Shown here one piece after another: positions 1-14,339 of a DNA stretch of 64,000 bases. Origin of the DNA: Plectrocnemia conspersa (taxonomy: Eukaryota; Arthropoda; Insecta; Trichoptera; Polycentropodidae). The position numbers and the translations under genes are program-made. The notes below the pieces were generated by a model. That model made no database searches, was not told the DNA's origin, and worked only from the letters and a program-made list of their open reading frames with translations. The stretch lies in NCBI GenBank assembly GCA_009617715.1, contig VTFK01000265.1, positions 558,001-622,000 on the forward strand, read 5' to 3'. Within the stretch, counting starts at the first letter, position 1; each line of letters opens with the position of its first letter.

Positions 1-1440
1 AAGCACAGGCTGATCACGGCACTGTCACGTCACTGATGTGTGTAAATCGACCAGAATAGAAATCACTGTAAGATCACGGACCGGCCACTGCACTGTCATG
101 TCACTGATGTGTGTAAATTGACCTTAATAGTGTTTTAACAGGATTTATGTAAGTTGTTCGAGCCGTAAAAATAATGCTCGGCTTGCGAAATGCGCATTCA
201 TCAGCAAATTTAATTGCAAAAACGCCAATCAGATGCGATTATTTTTCTTAAAATGCCGTCATCTTTTTCAGATAGTATGTGAATTGCTATGCAACGTAAT
301 AGTTACGTATTAGTTTAGTATAGAATGGATTACAAAGCAATAGTTTCCCAATTGTCTTCTAAAAGGGTAATCATGTTTTTAACCTAGATTTACAGGCTTA
401 AATAAAAGACGTTATTGTGATTTATAGCGATGAACTACGTCCAAAGTTAAGTAAAATTCTGGCTTGTGAAATTATCAGATGGAATATCCTTATGAAAATG
501 TTGGGATTGCGTTGTTGCAGCTTGTATATTATTTTTTATATAGATGTGCTTGGCTCTTTTCTACTCTCGACTCTAGTGCTAATGCGACGATTTGGGATGG
601 AAACAGATTGTTTTTGTGTGGTTCTCTTCTTGTAAGAATGCTTGCGGAACATATATCAAACAGCTGGAGATTTGCCAAGCCCTGCCATCTAAACCTGATC
701 GACACATATACCGATCGTAGGCACTTGTATTGATCCCTTTTTGCTAAATGTATTATTTTGTATAGACATCGATTGTCCTTTGTTTCGGTTCATTTGAAAA
801 ATGCAAGTGCCTAATCGATCAATATCTTTGATTATCACGTGTGCTTGTATATCTTCCTCATAACGAATAAACTTATTCTGCAAGGCAAGTAAAACAATTA
901 TTTTTAATTGCGTTTTTAACAAGTATTTTCAACAAATTTAGTCTCACACTCAACGAGTGGTCCCGACAAATAAATAAATACAGACTAAATTTTCCCGACA
1001 GATTAAATTTCAACGAATTACATTAATCAAGTGTTTTTCTGCCGTTTCGCTTTATGTTATTTATAAACAGTAATGAGGTTCGGTAACATCTTGAAATCAA
1101 AATGATCAAAAAAGTCTGGATTAATTGTATTAAAAATACTTCACCATGACGACAGTTCGTTTTTAATTAGATTTTGAAATCGGACATTGGCTACGTCCGC
1201 GTAATATTTATTTGCCGAAAAGGGCAGGCGCCCTTTGGGATGTGAATGGACGTCCCGCGGCGTTTGCTTTGTATGTTTTGTACAAAAGCACGCGATTAAA
1301 TTTTGATTAAATTAATATGCGAAGACCGTCCACGATCAATTTTGGGAGCAAAGGGTCTAATGGTAACATATTATTTTGTTACCGCGTTCGTATGATGCAA
1401 AAAATCTCATACAATATTTATTTTTTTAAATCATTCGACA
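1..1440. other. Gene-free stretch with a 71-bp tandem duplication
   Basis: No coding exon could be supported here. Positions 20-62 and 91-133 are two diverged copies of one unit (period 71 bp), both containing the motif TCACTGATGTGTGTAAAT, so the left edge lies in a short tandem repeat. Positions 714-731 and 799-822 carry the inverted motif TAGGCACTTG / CAAGTGCCTA, which looks like a small MITE-type foldback. The rest is AT-rich sequence with no recognised feature. Confidence 0.5.
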
Positions 1441-1594
1441 TTCAAATTTGACCTTGAGAAACAGCGTTATCAGTGATGATGGTGAAGAACAATGCAGATG
1501 GGTACTAACTGAGACACAACGGTCACGCCGTAGAGTTGTCAGGGTGCTTCAAATGCACCCTTTCACGCAGCTCCTCTTTCTAAGGGCGTGCGCT

Positions 1595-1680
1595 CCGCGC
1601 GCCCTTATCTCTCGCTCACTCCCGTCACTTAACATGCGAGCGAGCGAAAGGGTAAGTATCTCACCGTACGCGCCTGCTTG
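1595..1680 (+). repeat. Dispersed repeat, copy 1 (second copy near 34390)
   Basis: The stretch around 1605-1675 contains CTCGCTCACT, GTCACTTAAC, GCGAAAGGG, AAGTATCTCAC and TACGCGCCTG in the same order and spacing as 34397-34463. This is an unclassified interspersed repeat that is clearly richer in GC than its surroundings. The short ORF across it carries no recognisable domain. Confidence 0.7.
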
Positions 1681-2719
1681 TTTCCCATTTTATAATTAAA
1701 AACAACTTGAAGACAATCTTCGAAATTGCATAACATGGACAGCGAGCTTCAAATATTGAAGCATACATCTGAACTGTAAGCTTAAATTTACTTTATTTAA
1801 CATATTACAAAACTCAAATCCAAAAGACTTGCCGCTTAAAGACCGATATAGCAAAGTAGCGCCAGTGATACATTTTTTCAACTTGCAAATATAAATGGTT
1901 ATAAATGGTAATAAAATGTAATATGACATAGACGAGTATTTTTTTAATACTCTGCTTTTTCTGGAATTGAAATTTTACGGATTTACTTTTATAAAATCTT
2001 GCTTATTAAAATCTAGCATAAATTAGTAATTTTGCATAAAGGTATTTTCAATACTGTGTGACTGTGATCCTCTAAAATATTTATTTAAATAGATTTAAAA
2101 ATAGTGCACTTCTTTATCTTTTATATAGATATATAATAGGCATTAAAAATTACAATAAAATAACATTTAGGCAATATAAATAAAAATAATTAGATAACAA
2201 TAAAACTACAGTAATTTATAAACATTTGTATATTAATTGTACATACAAAAATCACATACTCAGTCTACAATACAATATATCAAACAGCTAAATTTTACCC
2301 TTTGCACGCTTCATATTTTATAGTAAATTGTCTCATAAGAACACTTTTATTCAAACTAAAACCATAAACCAGAATGTGATTTATAAAAAGGCTAAATGTG
2401 CTGAACAATAATTATCAATAAAAATAATTTAGTAACAACATATCCTAAAAAAATATGAATAAAAAAAATTACACTTTAATAAATTATAATTTATAACAAT
2501 TAGGAAAATAACATTTATTTAACACAGCATGAGTTCATACAGCAAAAAATATATTTTGAGTCTTAAGGGAATGTATACTATATGATACTGATACCAGACA
2601 GCATCCAAGGTCTCTCCTGCCCATTTCCTATCTCTATTATCACAAAATAAACCCTGGAAATCTGAACACTTGTTGGCGGAATTAAATAACTGTCTCAAAA
2701 GGGTAACAATAATTGTAAA

Positions 2720-2837
2720 TCAAAGACCATAAATGTGATCATCAAGCACTCGGGCCGTATAAATTGCGCAGAACACCCAACCCCCAGCTGCACCAATAAC
2801 CGTTAGGAACTTGCGAAATTCTGCAATTGTAGAGAAA
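2720..2837 (-). CDS. Candidate terminal coding exon of a small membrane protein (partial)
   Basis: On the minus strand, an acceptor of the form TTTTAG at 2838 is followed by about 39 open codons ending in TGA at 2720-2722. The peptide includes the charged start AEFRKF, then a hydrophobic segment (TVIGAAGGWVFCAIYTA) that could span a membrane, and a short polar tail ending DDHIYGL. The composition looks coding and is not simple-sequence. The entry phase is one base, so two bases must come from an upstream exon, which I could not find; the piggyBac relic at 3042-3524 lies between this exon and any upstream partner. I do not recognise the family. It could also be a chance ORF. Confidence 0.35.
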
Positions 2838-3041
2838 CTAAAACAGCGAAATTTTAGTAATGTATGTAAATTTGTTGACAAAGCACTATGTGTAATTGGT
2901 GGCCAGGCAAGTTTCGTGCATCGTCTATTATAACGTAATCTTTTTTTTTTTCTTTTCTCTTAAGTATTTTTTTAAGAATTGGAGATATTTTCGACTGAAT
3001 GTCTAAAATTAGCTATATTAGCTTTAACATGATGTTGTTCC

Positions 3042-3524
3042 TCACCAGTGAAATTTAACAAACGTAAGAGTATCAGAAAATGACCTCGTGGCTTTGTCAG
3101 AAAAAATCGTGAATAAAGTAGTGAAATGTGGAACAATGAATATCGAGTTTTTTGAAAAGTGGCAGCAGCATAAGAATTGCCAAAACACGTACACATTATC
3201 GTCATTGGTATCAACCCATTGTTTTAGGCGCTTGGATAAATTGCCTTGATTTTCTGCAATTTTTACATATCTTTGGTTTGTTTTTGTAACCAAACGAGTT
3301 ACAACTTCTTCATGCACGAAATATTTAAAAACATCTGATCCCTTATTATTTTCGTTTATATTAATAATTTTGCATCCAGACATTGCATCGTCGAATGCAT
3401 GAATTGTTGGACTAAATTCACCTCTTCTCCAAGTAAAAACATCACCAGTGAATGCTTGAAATATAAAATCTTCAATATCATCTTCTCCCAAATCTTCATT
3501 ATTTTCATCCAAATCAAAAATCAC
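3042..3524 (-). pseudogene. piggyBac-type transposase relic (N-terminal half)
   Basis: A 160-codon minus-strand ORF matches the region before and at the start of a piggyBac (DDE_Tnp_1_7) transposase. It has an acidic N-terminus rich in D and E, then the characteristic FKYFVHEEVVTRLVTKTNQR and RLKQWV...VYVF blocks. These correspond to the family pattern FxxFFxxExxxxIVxxTNxYA...WxxxxxxEIxxFLG. The catalytic aspartates lie further downstream and are missing: the C-terminal 40 residues have gone out of register. It is a decayed fragment with no intact termini visible. Confidence 0.75.
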
Positions 3525-4339
3525 ATTATCATAATCAATATACCGCTGTCAACATCTGCTGATTAAATAAAAAAACTGACATTTATTATCTAATAACATT
3601 TCACAATAAAAAAAAATTCTATTGGAAATAAAATAATTGAGCCGAATATTGGAACAAATTGTTTGTAGCCTGCAATCTATCAATCTAATCCACGTCACCA
3701 ATGTTCGTGTGACTAGCCGCCATGTGAGCAATAGTTCGTTCATCAAATGGTCAGATACAGTGGCCCAGAAATAAAAAACCAAAATTTTTATTTTTAAATT
3801 CAAAAATTATGAAGTTTTCTTCAAATCGGGTACTACATACAAGTCTATTGACGATTCTCACTTACTTTATCAATTATTTTTTTTATTATTATTTTGTCAC
3901 AAATTTTAACCCCTTACCGCATACGGTCTCACAAGTTAATTTAAAAAATCTTTCTTCTGGTTTTTTTTTCTTGACACATACAGTAACATCTTTAGTAACA
4001 TAATTGCGACCACTTTGCCATCAGGCATCGAAACCAGAAACTTCGTTAACCGTTGATAGTCATTTGAAATGCGTCAGTTGGTAATGTCACATTGCTACGT
4101 TTGAACATAATTTTTTCGTTAAATGTGTACAACACGCGTTTTAAAAAGTATATAGAGAAACATTGAATTAAAAGTAAGTAAACTTTAGAATAGTGTTAAA
4201 CGTTACAGTCATTATTATACCATAAATGATGTTTCTTTATAAGGCCAAATATAAAAGTTATGATGATATTGCCATAATTGGCACTCTATGCATTCAGTGT
4301 TATAAATATGTATTGCCATATATGGCACAATATGCAGTA

Positions 4340-4460
4340 TACTTTATTTCTAGGTAAAATGGATTTAAGCAATTTTTATTGACACAAATATTTTTTTAAC
4401 ATTCCCGATACAAGCGAAGATGAGTATTTGTCAGATGATACTGAATAAAGTATTTCTCGC
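4340..4460 (+). pseudogene. Possible 5' end of a second piggyBac-like element
   Basis: After CTAGGTAAA at 4352 comes an ATG at 4359. The codons read MDLSNF, a stop, then an acidic stretch containing NIPDTSEDEYLSDDTE. Piggybac-like transposases often start with such a D/E/S-rich leader. Nothing of the catalytic domain follows, because the adjacent sequence is a perfect palindrome and AT-rich filler. The call rests on composition and on neighbouring piggyBac debris, so it is weak. Confidence 0.3.
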
Positions 4461-4496
4461 AAAACAATAAAAATTATTTATTATTTAAATTCATTT

Positions 4497-4532
4497 ATTA
4501 TGATGTGAGGTACAAGTACCTCACATCATAAT
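4497..4532. repeat. Perfect 17-bp palindrome
   Basis: The two arms ATTATGATGTGAGGTAC and GTACCTCACATCATAAT are exact reverse complements separated by AA. The hairpin stands in AT-rich DNA between transposon debris. It may be the fused termini of a foldback or MITE element. Confidence 0.85.
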
Positions 4533-4539
4533 CAGAATT

Positions 4540-6040
4540 AGAAAAGCACTAGAATTACAAGAAAACACTAAAAGTAAAAAATCAGAAACACTGCTAACAA
4601 ATATCAAATCTTAAAAATCCATCTGATTTTTAAATTAATTATTTACTACTGACAATAATTCAACGTGCGTGGAGAAAGCACCAATAGGTACTGCACAAAG
4701 ATTTATTAGAAAGTTCGTATTTTTATGTTTTCATTTTTTAATTAATTGTATTTAATTTGTATTTATTCTATTCTTTATGCATCGAGGCCTAATATATTTT
4801 TGCCTTTATTATTTTCATTATCTTTTCTAATATATTTATTATTTTTCCTCGATAACATGTTTTATAACATATATTTTTAGCAGCTAAAAAAATTCCATGT
4901 GGTAAATGGTTAATCAGAGTATTTAATTGGTTTTAAAAAAAATCAAAGGGCTAAAGGTTAAGTCAAATTAGATGTATGGTATTCAACTCCAGGTATAAGC
5001 AAGCAATTCCATCACAGAAATAATTCAGAGGTTCCAAAATAAAATTTCAATATTTCCAAAAATTTGAAAATTAAATTTACCAAGGCGATTCACGCATGTG
5101 AGATTTAAAGATAGAAGTTTTACTCACAGAATGTCAAAATGGAAAGACATTGCAAAAATAAATCAAAATTTGCAGACTGTAAACATTCCTGGGGCAGCGG
5201 TGACAATTCTGTGCGATGACTCAACCGGCAACGAACCTGTTTAGAAGATAAGCTTGCTGTCTGCACTCAAAAATTAAGCGATCTACTAGAGTTTGAGCGT
5301 TGATCAAAATACGTAGTCTATTCAATATTTCCCATCAAAAATACTCCACAAAATGAAAACCTGCCTGAACACATGATTAATCAGACACAATCTGGAGTGC
5401 AAGGTCTATTCTCTCTCAGACTTCATGTGGGATAATAACACACAAACAAATTTGTTCAATATTTGCAACAATACGCGACAGCATGACAACAACTTTGCAT
5501 TTTGAACAACAAAACGTCTGCGATAAACTTAAGCTGACCATGCTAAGAAACTCTTCTTTAAAAGCGGGTACTATGGGCTAAAATTGTAATTGCAAGAGGC
5601 AAAATTCAATTATCAAGAGAGTTCAATAAGCACTTATATACTTTTATTAAGTATTTTTGTATAACTAATAACTAAAGGAATGAATAGTCTATTATGTAAC
5701 AGAACTAACCGAAACCTGAATGAAATTGCTATTATTATGGTAGATGAAATTTATGTTAAGCGGGGTCTTCTTACTGGAAGAAACAAGCATTCCCTTTAGG
5801 TTCAGTTTCTTAGTTGGTCTCTGACTAGGGTCCAATAGGATCGACGACGAGAAGTTCTCAAAAAGCATATAATTATTTGGTTACATCAATAGGGCAGGAG
5901 AGTTGAATTGAATTTGTTCAATATATTGCTACAAAACAAACAAAAAATAAGTTATGCGGTACATATTGTGACCCTTTCGCTTGATACTTATTAATAATGT
6001 TGATGATTGAGGAAACGCGATTCGTTCTTGTAGTCACAGC
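4540..6040. other. Gene-free stretch with possible decayed transposase
   Basis: No supported gene. Around 5728-5790 the plus strand reads IAIIMVDEIYVKRGLLTGR, which is faintly reminiscent of the DExY-type motif in P-element/THAP transposases, but it is soon interrupted by stops. Positions 5140-5240 also read as a short open stretch without recognisable motifs. The remainder is AT-rich. Confidence 0.25.
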
Positions 6041-6046
6041 TCAACA

Positions 6047-6610
6047 CTATAGACGTGACAGCACATAATCAGCCTGAAAAACACAAATTAACAATGAAAA
6101 TGTGTTCACTATTGAAATACAATTTATAGACGGATACTCACAGACACAAACCAATAAGAGTTATCTCTAAAGACTAGTCGGGATATGAATCCCATTTGGG
6201 AAGCCGGCGATAGAGCGTGCATGTGTAAGTGAGATATGCTGTGGAACGGCGGCCAGTGAAAACCGAATCTCACATCTGATAAGTCATCACCGAGTAACTT
6301 GAGGGCTTCTTTATTAGAGTTTAACAAGTTTTCCACTATAAAATTTATAAACATTAATGTTATACAAAGATATACAAATGTAAAATAACATATATTAATA
6401 ATATATTTTACCAAGGCGTTTATCTTCCGGCAAAAGGACTTTGGCGTCTTTTATGTGAACTTTGGACACTGCCAACAAATGGTTTTTCGCCCCTGGTCGG
6501 ATACTTTTAAACACGCAAACGTCGTCATTCTGATAAATTATCTGGTTGTCTTCCAATCCATGGACGATCCTGCAGAATATGCAGCTATTTAAGGTCGAAT
6601 CAGATGACAT
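6047..6610 (-). CDS. HINT3: HINT3-like histidine triad hydrolase
   Basis: Probable adenosine 5'-monophosphoramidase of the HIT superfamily, which hydrolyses AMP-lysine or acyl-AMP type substrates in the cytosol and nucleus. Three exons: 6412-6610, 6142-6335 and 6047-6073 (minus), all with GT/AG borders and matching phases, giving 139 residues. Exon 1 encodes the CIFCRI metal-site motif and RPGAKNHLLAVSKVHI. Exon 2 encodes FGFHWPPF and the catalytic HSISHLHMH, a good HxHxHxx triad. SYWFVS then joins ADYVLSRL in exon 3, which closes the protein as in other HINT3 proteins. An in-frame ATG upstream at 6667 would add 19 residues; I prefer 6610 because the CIFCRI motif normally sits close to the N-terminus. 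No break is seen, so the gene looks functional. Confidence 0.9.
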
Positions 6611-6811
6611 GCCAGTACACTCGAACGACAGCTTCGGAAAGATACAAACTGTCAAAATTTCGACCATGAACTGCCCATTTTTTCTGCAAATTAATAAATG
6701 TGTGCATCTTTTATCTTAAAATTAACAAGGTATAACTGATTTCACGTGTAATCGTTTTAATTTACAATTTTATTGAATTAAAAACTTTAGTTAATATTGC
6801 ACATGCATCGA

Positions 6812-7010
6812 CCTTTAACTCGACAGATTGAGACGCTGCAGTAGTATTTTTATTAAAAGTATATAAGGTTTACATGTTTGTTAAATGCGAATGAACGGTG
6901 GACGAGGTACCACTGCTCGTTGTCTTCCCATCCAGGTCCACCAAAACTCTGCTCTCCGCCGTCGTCACATCAATGTTACCAGAGTGCTGGCAAGTTTTGC
7001 CCACAATGAA
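6812..7010 (-). mobile_element. Diverged solo-LTR fragment
   Basis: The motif GCTGCAGTAGTATTTTTATT near 6835 and the segment that follows match, in inverse orientation, the 3' half of the LTR at 7808-8030 (AATATTACTGCAGC, ATGTAAAC, GTCCACC). Sequence beyond 6930 diverges. This is probably an old member or relative of the same LTR family. Confidence 0.55.
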
Positions 7011-7594
7011 TAAATAAATTGGCCACCACAATTGTTTTTTTTTAATAATAATAATATTTTATTGTAACACGTGAAAAATGATGATATCCAAAATATCTTA
7101 TCTTCTTGCTTCCAATATTAAATTACAGTTGATTAATTATGATTTCATTCCTTCATTGACAAATACCAGTAATGGAATGAGGTGAAGTGATTTATTTCTT
7201 TTCCAGCCTTTCTACGTTTGTATCATACCAATTACATACACATTCTGGACAATACATTATAAATCAAAAGCAATATTTTTGTCATAATAATCATTGCTGT
7301 TGAGTAATTTGCAAGATGTTTTGTATATTGTCGTTTATCGATCGCGCATTACAATAATATAATATAAATATGTCATAAAAAACTTGTTTTAACTGGTTTA
7401 TGACATACCCATTATAAGTGGTATTATGACCAAGAGATATTTGCCCCAAGCTGAACTGAAAATTTTCATACCCATAGATAGGTTTATCATAATTATAAAT
7501 AAACCAGGACAGCTAAAATAATAAAAAGGTCACCTCAGATATTTTCGGTAATATCGGACAAAAATGTCTAGTGGGAGCAAACACCTTTTTCCCA

Positions 7595-7807
7595 TTAAAT
7601 CTTTTTTGCCACTTTTCCCCTTTTTCGTAACACTAGGGATTCGTTGATGGATAATTCCTTTAGAGAATAATAAATATCTTCAACTGTCATTTTGATATGG
7701 GTTATTATAGGTAATATTTTGACCATATCAATATTATGAATTTTGTTGTTGTTGAAATGAAATATTTTCAAAATTTGTAGGAATCTATTCTTACTCATAT
7801 ATTTCTC
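7595..7807 (-). pseudogene. piggyBac-like transposase relic, split by an LTR element
   Basis: The minus strand encodes KYMSKNRFLQILKIFHFNNN and then SLKELSINESLVLRKRGK. The latter corresponds to the piggyBac SxDESM block that carries a catalytic aspartate, here replaced by N in INES. The reading frame continues past the LTR insertion into 8938-8975 once one TCTC target copy is discounted. The LTR element therefore jumped into an already resident piggyBac copy. The relic is truncated and has lost a key acidic residue. Confidence 0.75.
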
Positions 7808-8030
7808 TATGGGGGCCAATATAGATTTGTTATGGCCAAAACTGGTCGGCGCAGAAATAGCGGTGTTGTGACGGCTCCCTCTCTTCCGGCAAGCTTGTAA
7901 GGGTTCGGACGCGTGCCGTCGCGCGTCCGCCCCATTCTAACCATGTAAACACCGTTAACCGTCAAATAAATATTACTGCAGCGGCTCAATCTGTGTCTCA
8001 TTGCCACCCGCCATCATCACCACCCCTAAA
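7808..8030 (+). repeat. 5' long terminal repeat
   Basis: Starts TATGGGGGCC and ends CACCCCTAAA. It contains AATAAATATT near 7966, which may serve as a polyadenylation signal, and matches the right LTR almost base for base. Confidence 0.9.
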
Positions 8031-8031
8031 C

Positions 8032-8049
8032 TGGTGACCCCGACGTGAT
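8032..8049 (+). promoter_or_regulatory. Primer-binding site, tRNA-Trp type
   Basis: TGGTGACCCCGACGTGAT lies one base after the left LTR. This is the well-known complement of the 3' end of animal tRNA-Trp. Among Ty3/gypsy elements the CsRn1 clade is known to use this primer, so that clade is a reasonable inference. Confidence 0.85.
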
Positions 8050-8716
8050 CCTGAGCACGTACATGGAGTCAGATTCAAAATGGCAGACACAGACGCCGCT
8101 GCAGTACAAAAGCCGAGCCGCTGCTGAGCTGTTTGCTGCCATCCCGCCGGTGCTTCCCTGGACCCGGACTCGAGCTGGCGGACCACCAAGACGATGGGCC
8201 TGCGCCCCCGACCATGTGCCGCCATCGTCAGCCACCGTCGCCACTGACAGACGCCGCCACCGACCACGTGACCCAAGAAGCATCCGGCGCCGCCACGCGC
8301 CTCCAGCGGGAAGCCACCGAAGTGCTGCCGTAGACCAGGCTCGAGTGGACCACGCGTGGCCCGTCACGCACCCGTAGGGCTACGCCCCCGCGACTCCGAG
8401 CTCGAACCGCATGTTCGGGGCCCGTCACGCGCGCGCCCTGTGTAGCTGCACCGACGCACCACAGGGCCCCGAAAGGTGCTCCCGGACATGCCCGTTCTTC
8501 TCGCGCCCCCTGGAGCCCTACGCGCCGCCCGGGTCTACGCGTGTTCCACTCGGCTTGGAGCGAAGCACGCCGCGCGTCACTGGAGGCCGCGCCGCCACCA
8601 TACGTCACGACTTTGCTACTTTTGCGCCGCCAGCATTTAATTCAACAGCAGCGCCAAGGCCCCCATACCTCCCCCTGGTTATAGTTCGCAATTGTAAATT
8701 GCTAGGGCCGGAGCCG

Positions 8717-8937
8717 TATGGGGGCCAATATAGATTTGTTATGGCCAAAACTGGTCGGCGCAGAAATAGCGGTGTTGTGACGGCCCTCTCTTCCGGCAAG
8801 CTTGTAAGGGTTCGGACGCGTGCCGTCGCGCGTCCGCCCCATTCTAACCATGTAAACACCGTTAACCGTTAAATAAATATTACTGCAGCGGCTCAATCTG
8901 TGTCTCATTGCCACCCGCCATCATCACCACCCCTAAA
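8717..8937 (+). repeat. 3' long terminal repeat
   Basis: Repeats 7808-8030 with a 2-base deletion in GGCTCCCTC and a C-to-T change near 8870. No clear polypurine tract is seen before it; the preceding bases are AGGGCCGGAGCCG. Confidence 0.9.
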
Positions 8938-8975
8938 TCTCAAATACTATAATATTGAAAAGAATGCATTTTATC

Positions 8976-9198
8976 TTTAGGGACGGTGATGGTGACGGGT
9001 GGCCATTAGACACAGATTGAATCGCTGCAGTAGTATTTTTATTGAAGATATGAGCTGTTTACATTATAAAAAGGTGGACGCGAGACGATGCGTCCGTACG
9101 CCCGGAAGATTGGGCGTGTAGAGAAAAAATTGTCACGCTAGTGCTACTCTAGTGCCGACCAGTTTTTGGCCATAACAAATATAAAATCGGCTTCTATA
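8976..9198 (-). mobile_element. Solo LTR of a related family
   Basis: Read on the minus strand, this segment begins TATAGAAGCCG, contains TTGTTATGGCCAAAAACTGG, GCGTCC, ATGTAAAC and TACTGCAGCG, and ends GTCCCTAAA. It follows the order of the LTR at 7808-8030 with clear divergence. Flanking bases TATC (8972-8975) and CATC (9199-9202) may be a decayed 4-bp target duplication. It is about 223 bp, the same length as the intact LTR. Confidence 0.75.
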
Positions 9199-9364
9199 CA
9201 TCCAATAAACGTTTAAGCTGTTTAATTTAATTGCACCCATATAAAATAATTCCAACCAAATAATAATATTTTTTTATGATAATCTTTGATTGTGTAATTC
9301 GTCTTTGCTCCCTTGGGATGCTGCCAAAACTAATACTGCGAATATGTTTGTTTCTACACAAACA

Positions 9365-9648
9365 AGTGCACGTACTCACGCATGCACGAACACGCGCACG
9401 CACAACTGCTATACCCACACACACTAATGCACACACGCGCACAAACACGCACGCACACGAACACGCACGCACCGTACAAACACACACGCTACAGGCACAC
9501 AAAAAGCGGGCACATGCGGCAAGCACTCACTGTATACGCAACACGCTACATACACACGCGCGCGCGCACATACACACGCCCACCCACACTCAACATACGC
9601 ACACACACCCACACACACAGCACGCAAACACACGCAAGCGCATGCACG
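9365..9648 (+). repeat. Degenerate CA-rich microsatellite
   Basis: About 280 bp of imperfect (CA)n mixed with CG steps. ORFs on both strands are low-complexity and not genes. The tract has potential for Z-DNA at the pure CG/CA alternations such as CGCGCGCGCAC near 9558. Confidence 0.9.
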
Positions 9649-10056
9649 CAAAAAGTGATTTATAATTTTTGTATGTTTTGAGTTTTTGCATACAAATTTC
9701 ACTAAATCATTTTTTTGTATTTCAAGTATCTCAGGCATTTGTTAAAAATACTCAATATTACTAACACTAAAAATTAAAATATCGTCTTAATAAAATATTT
9801 TTGTATTTTGTATAGTTATATTTTTTAATTTATGTATCAATTCGAAATATTTTGTTTCTCCCAAAATTGAATATTTTTAGAAATGGCAACTCAACAGCGC
9901 AACATGACATTTATTAACATAACCTCTTAGCGGTAGTTTTCCTCGTCGCCGTAACGTCAGTTGCAATCTAATATTTTATAATCTAGTTAAACTAAATGAC
10001 TAAAAATGTGCTTATTACCATAATTACCGTTATCGTTTATTTTAGAATTCATAAAA

Positions 10057-12937
<2,881 letters not shown>

Positions 12938-12999
12938 GTATTTAAATATTGTACCATTTTCTATTAATAACTATTAAGATACTATGCTTCAAATAAAAC

Positions 13000-13290
13000 A
13001 ATATTGATACAGAGCTAATGTGTTCTTTTATTTTTATATTAGGATCCTTATTCTTTGCTTCGCTAAGAAATATTAAGATAGAATTATTTAGTCATAGCGA
13101 TATCAGCTTTGGATTTTGTTTAACCTGTGAATGATATTGTGGAATCTAGTCTAGTTAATGGAAACATTAGTCTTTCTAAGCCCATATGGATCAATATTAC
13201 AACATATTATATTTGCAGCAATTCTATGAAATTGTAATCGCTGATATATTTTATATCACATTTTACCTAAGAACCTCAACATCTTAACAC
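13000..13290. other. Intergenic, nothing recognised
   Basis: AT-rich DNA after the 3' end of NO66. No gene, repeat or RNA could be supported. Confidence 0.4.
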
Positions 13291-13935
13291 TGGGTTTACG
13301 CCACCCGTCATATTGACGGGCTTCTGATTTATATTCCGATTTGATTTGTATCACAGTATTTTTTCTAGGTTTTTTTTACTCCTTTTTATAGTTAAACAAT
13401 GCAAATATATTAACACTATTTTTATTCTCGGAAACTTTTTATCTTTAAAAATCTGGTCACTATATACATATTTTTAATGACACCTGTTAAATTGACAGGT
13501 TTATACCCGTAAACCTAGGGCTAAATTCGTTCTTGGCACAACTGCATTGCATATAAACCAGCATACGACATATTTGGCAGAGAAAAAGACTGGTAAATAA
13601 ATTCAGATTTTGGTAGCTGTTCATTACCAATTCAATGTATAGAAAAATGATGAAACATCTAAATCATGTTTGTTATAAATCTCTATAGCGGTTATAGAAG
13701 TGGGATAGAATCAACAAATTATTTAGATAAATTTGTCGATGGTAAATTATTTCCCGAATCATACCCCTGATCACGTTGTTATAAACGTAAAAGAAACGAA
13801 CGGTAGGACAGAAAATGCAGTGGAAGAATATAATAAAAAATTATGGAAAAGTATGCAAAATTAACTCACTCCTATGGGTGTACTAACAAAAGTATATAGA
13901 TTAACTGACTACTCAAAAGGTTAAGAGAATCTATT
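13290..13935 (+). pseudogene. piggyBac-like element relic
   Basis: Begins with a short palindrome around ACCCGTCATATTGACGGG (13306-13323), and a related one follows at 13480-13500 (CCTGTTAAATTGACAGG). Further right the plus strand reads TDHVVINVKETNGRTENAV then EEYNKKLW at 13767-13850, resembling the piggyBac block before the YNxxMGGVD motif. Stops and the missing MGGVD show that the element is dead. Confidence 0.5.
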
Positions 13936-14339
13936 GTGTTTATAATTTCACTTTTCGTTCAATGTTTTTTAACAATATACCTGCCAGCGACTGTTACGCA
14001 CTATCCGCTCGTATCTTGTGGTATATTTTTTTGTTAATATAATTCACAACACATAATTTAAATAAATTATTTCTATTTATTGTAAATTTTTAAGAGCGTT
14101 TTGAAAAATAATAAGACAAGAAAGTCGGGCAATGTGCTTGGGACAATAAAGAATATTGTTATTATTATATGATATTATCAACACCAAAATAATTCATTTT
14201 AATTCTCATAATTTATCATCATTGCTTTTGTATTTTGCACGTTTAGCTTTAATTAATTACTTATAATTTAAATTTCGTTCAATTACTTCACTAAATTATT
14301 TAAAAGAAAAATCTTACAAGATTAGTTAATAAAAAAACT

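Larger units (their letters stand above)
7808..8937 (+). mobile_element. Complete non-autonomous LTR retroelement (1,130 bp)
   Basis: Two near-identical LTRs (7808-8030 and 8717-8937) differ by about one substitution and one 2-base indel. They flank an internal region of only about 690 bp. The element is bounded by a 4-bp target duplication, TCTC, at 7804-7807 and 8938-8941. A primer-binding site complementary to tRNA-Trp follows the left LTR. The internal region begins with a gag-like ATG at 8081 (MADTDAAAV) that soon meets stops. There is no reverse transcriptase, protease or integrase, so movement would need a related autonomous element. The interior is far richer in GC than the host DNA. 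The near-identity of the LTRs implies a recent insertion. Confidence 0.9.

Noticed and set aside
5728..5790. P-element/THAP transposase
   Set aside because: Only a faint VDEIYVK-like motif; stops follow quickly and no other block was found.
7998..8914. Seven overlapping ORFs of 66-153 codons
   Set aside because: All are products of the GC-rich LTR element. Only the gag-like ATG at 8081 fits the element, and it is soon stopped.
9227..9738. Long ORFs on both strands (up to 129 codons)
   Set aside because: They only read through a CA-rich microsatellite; the peptides are His/Thr or Cys/Val low complexity.
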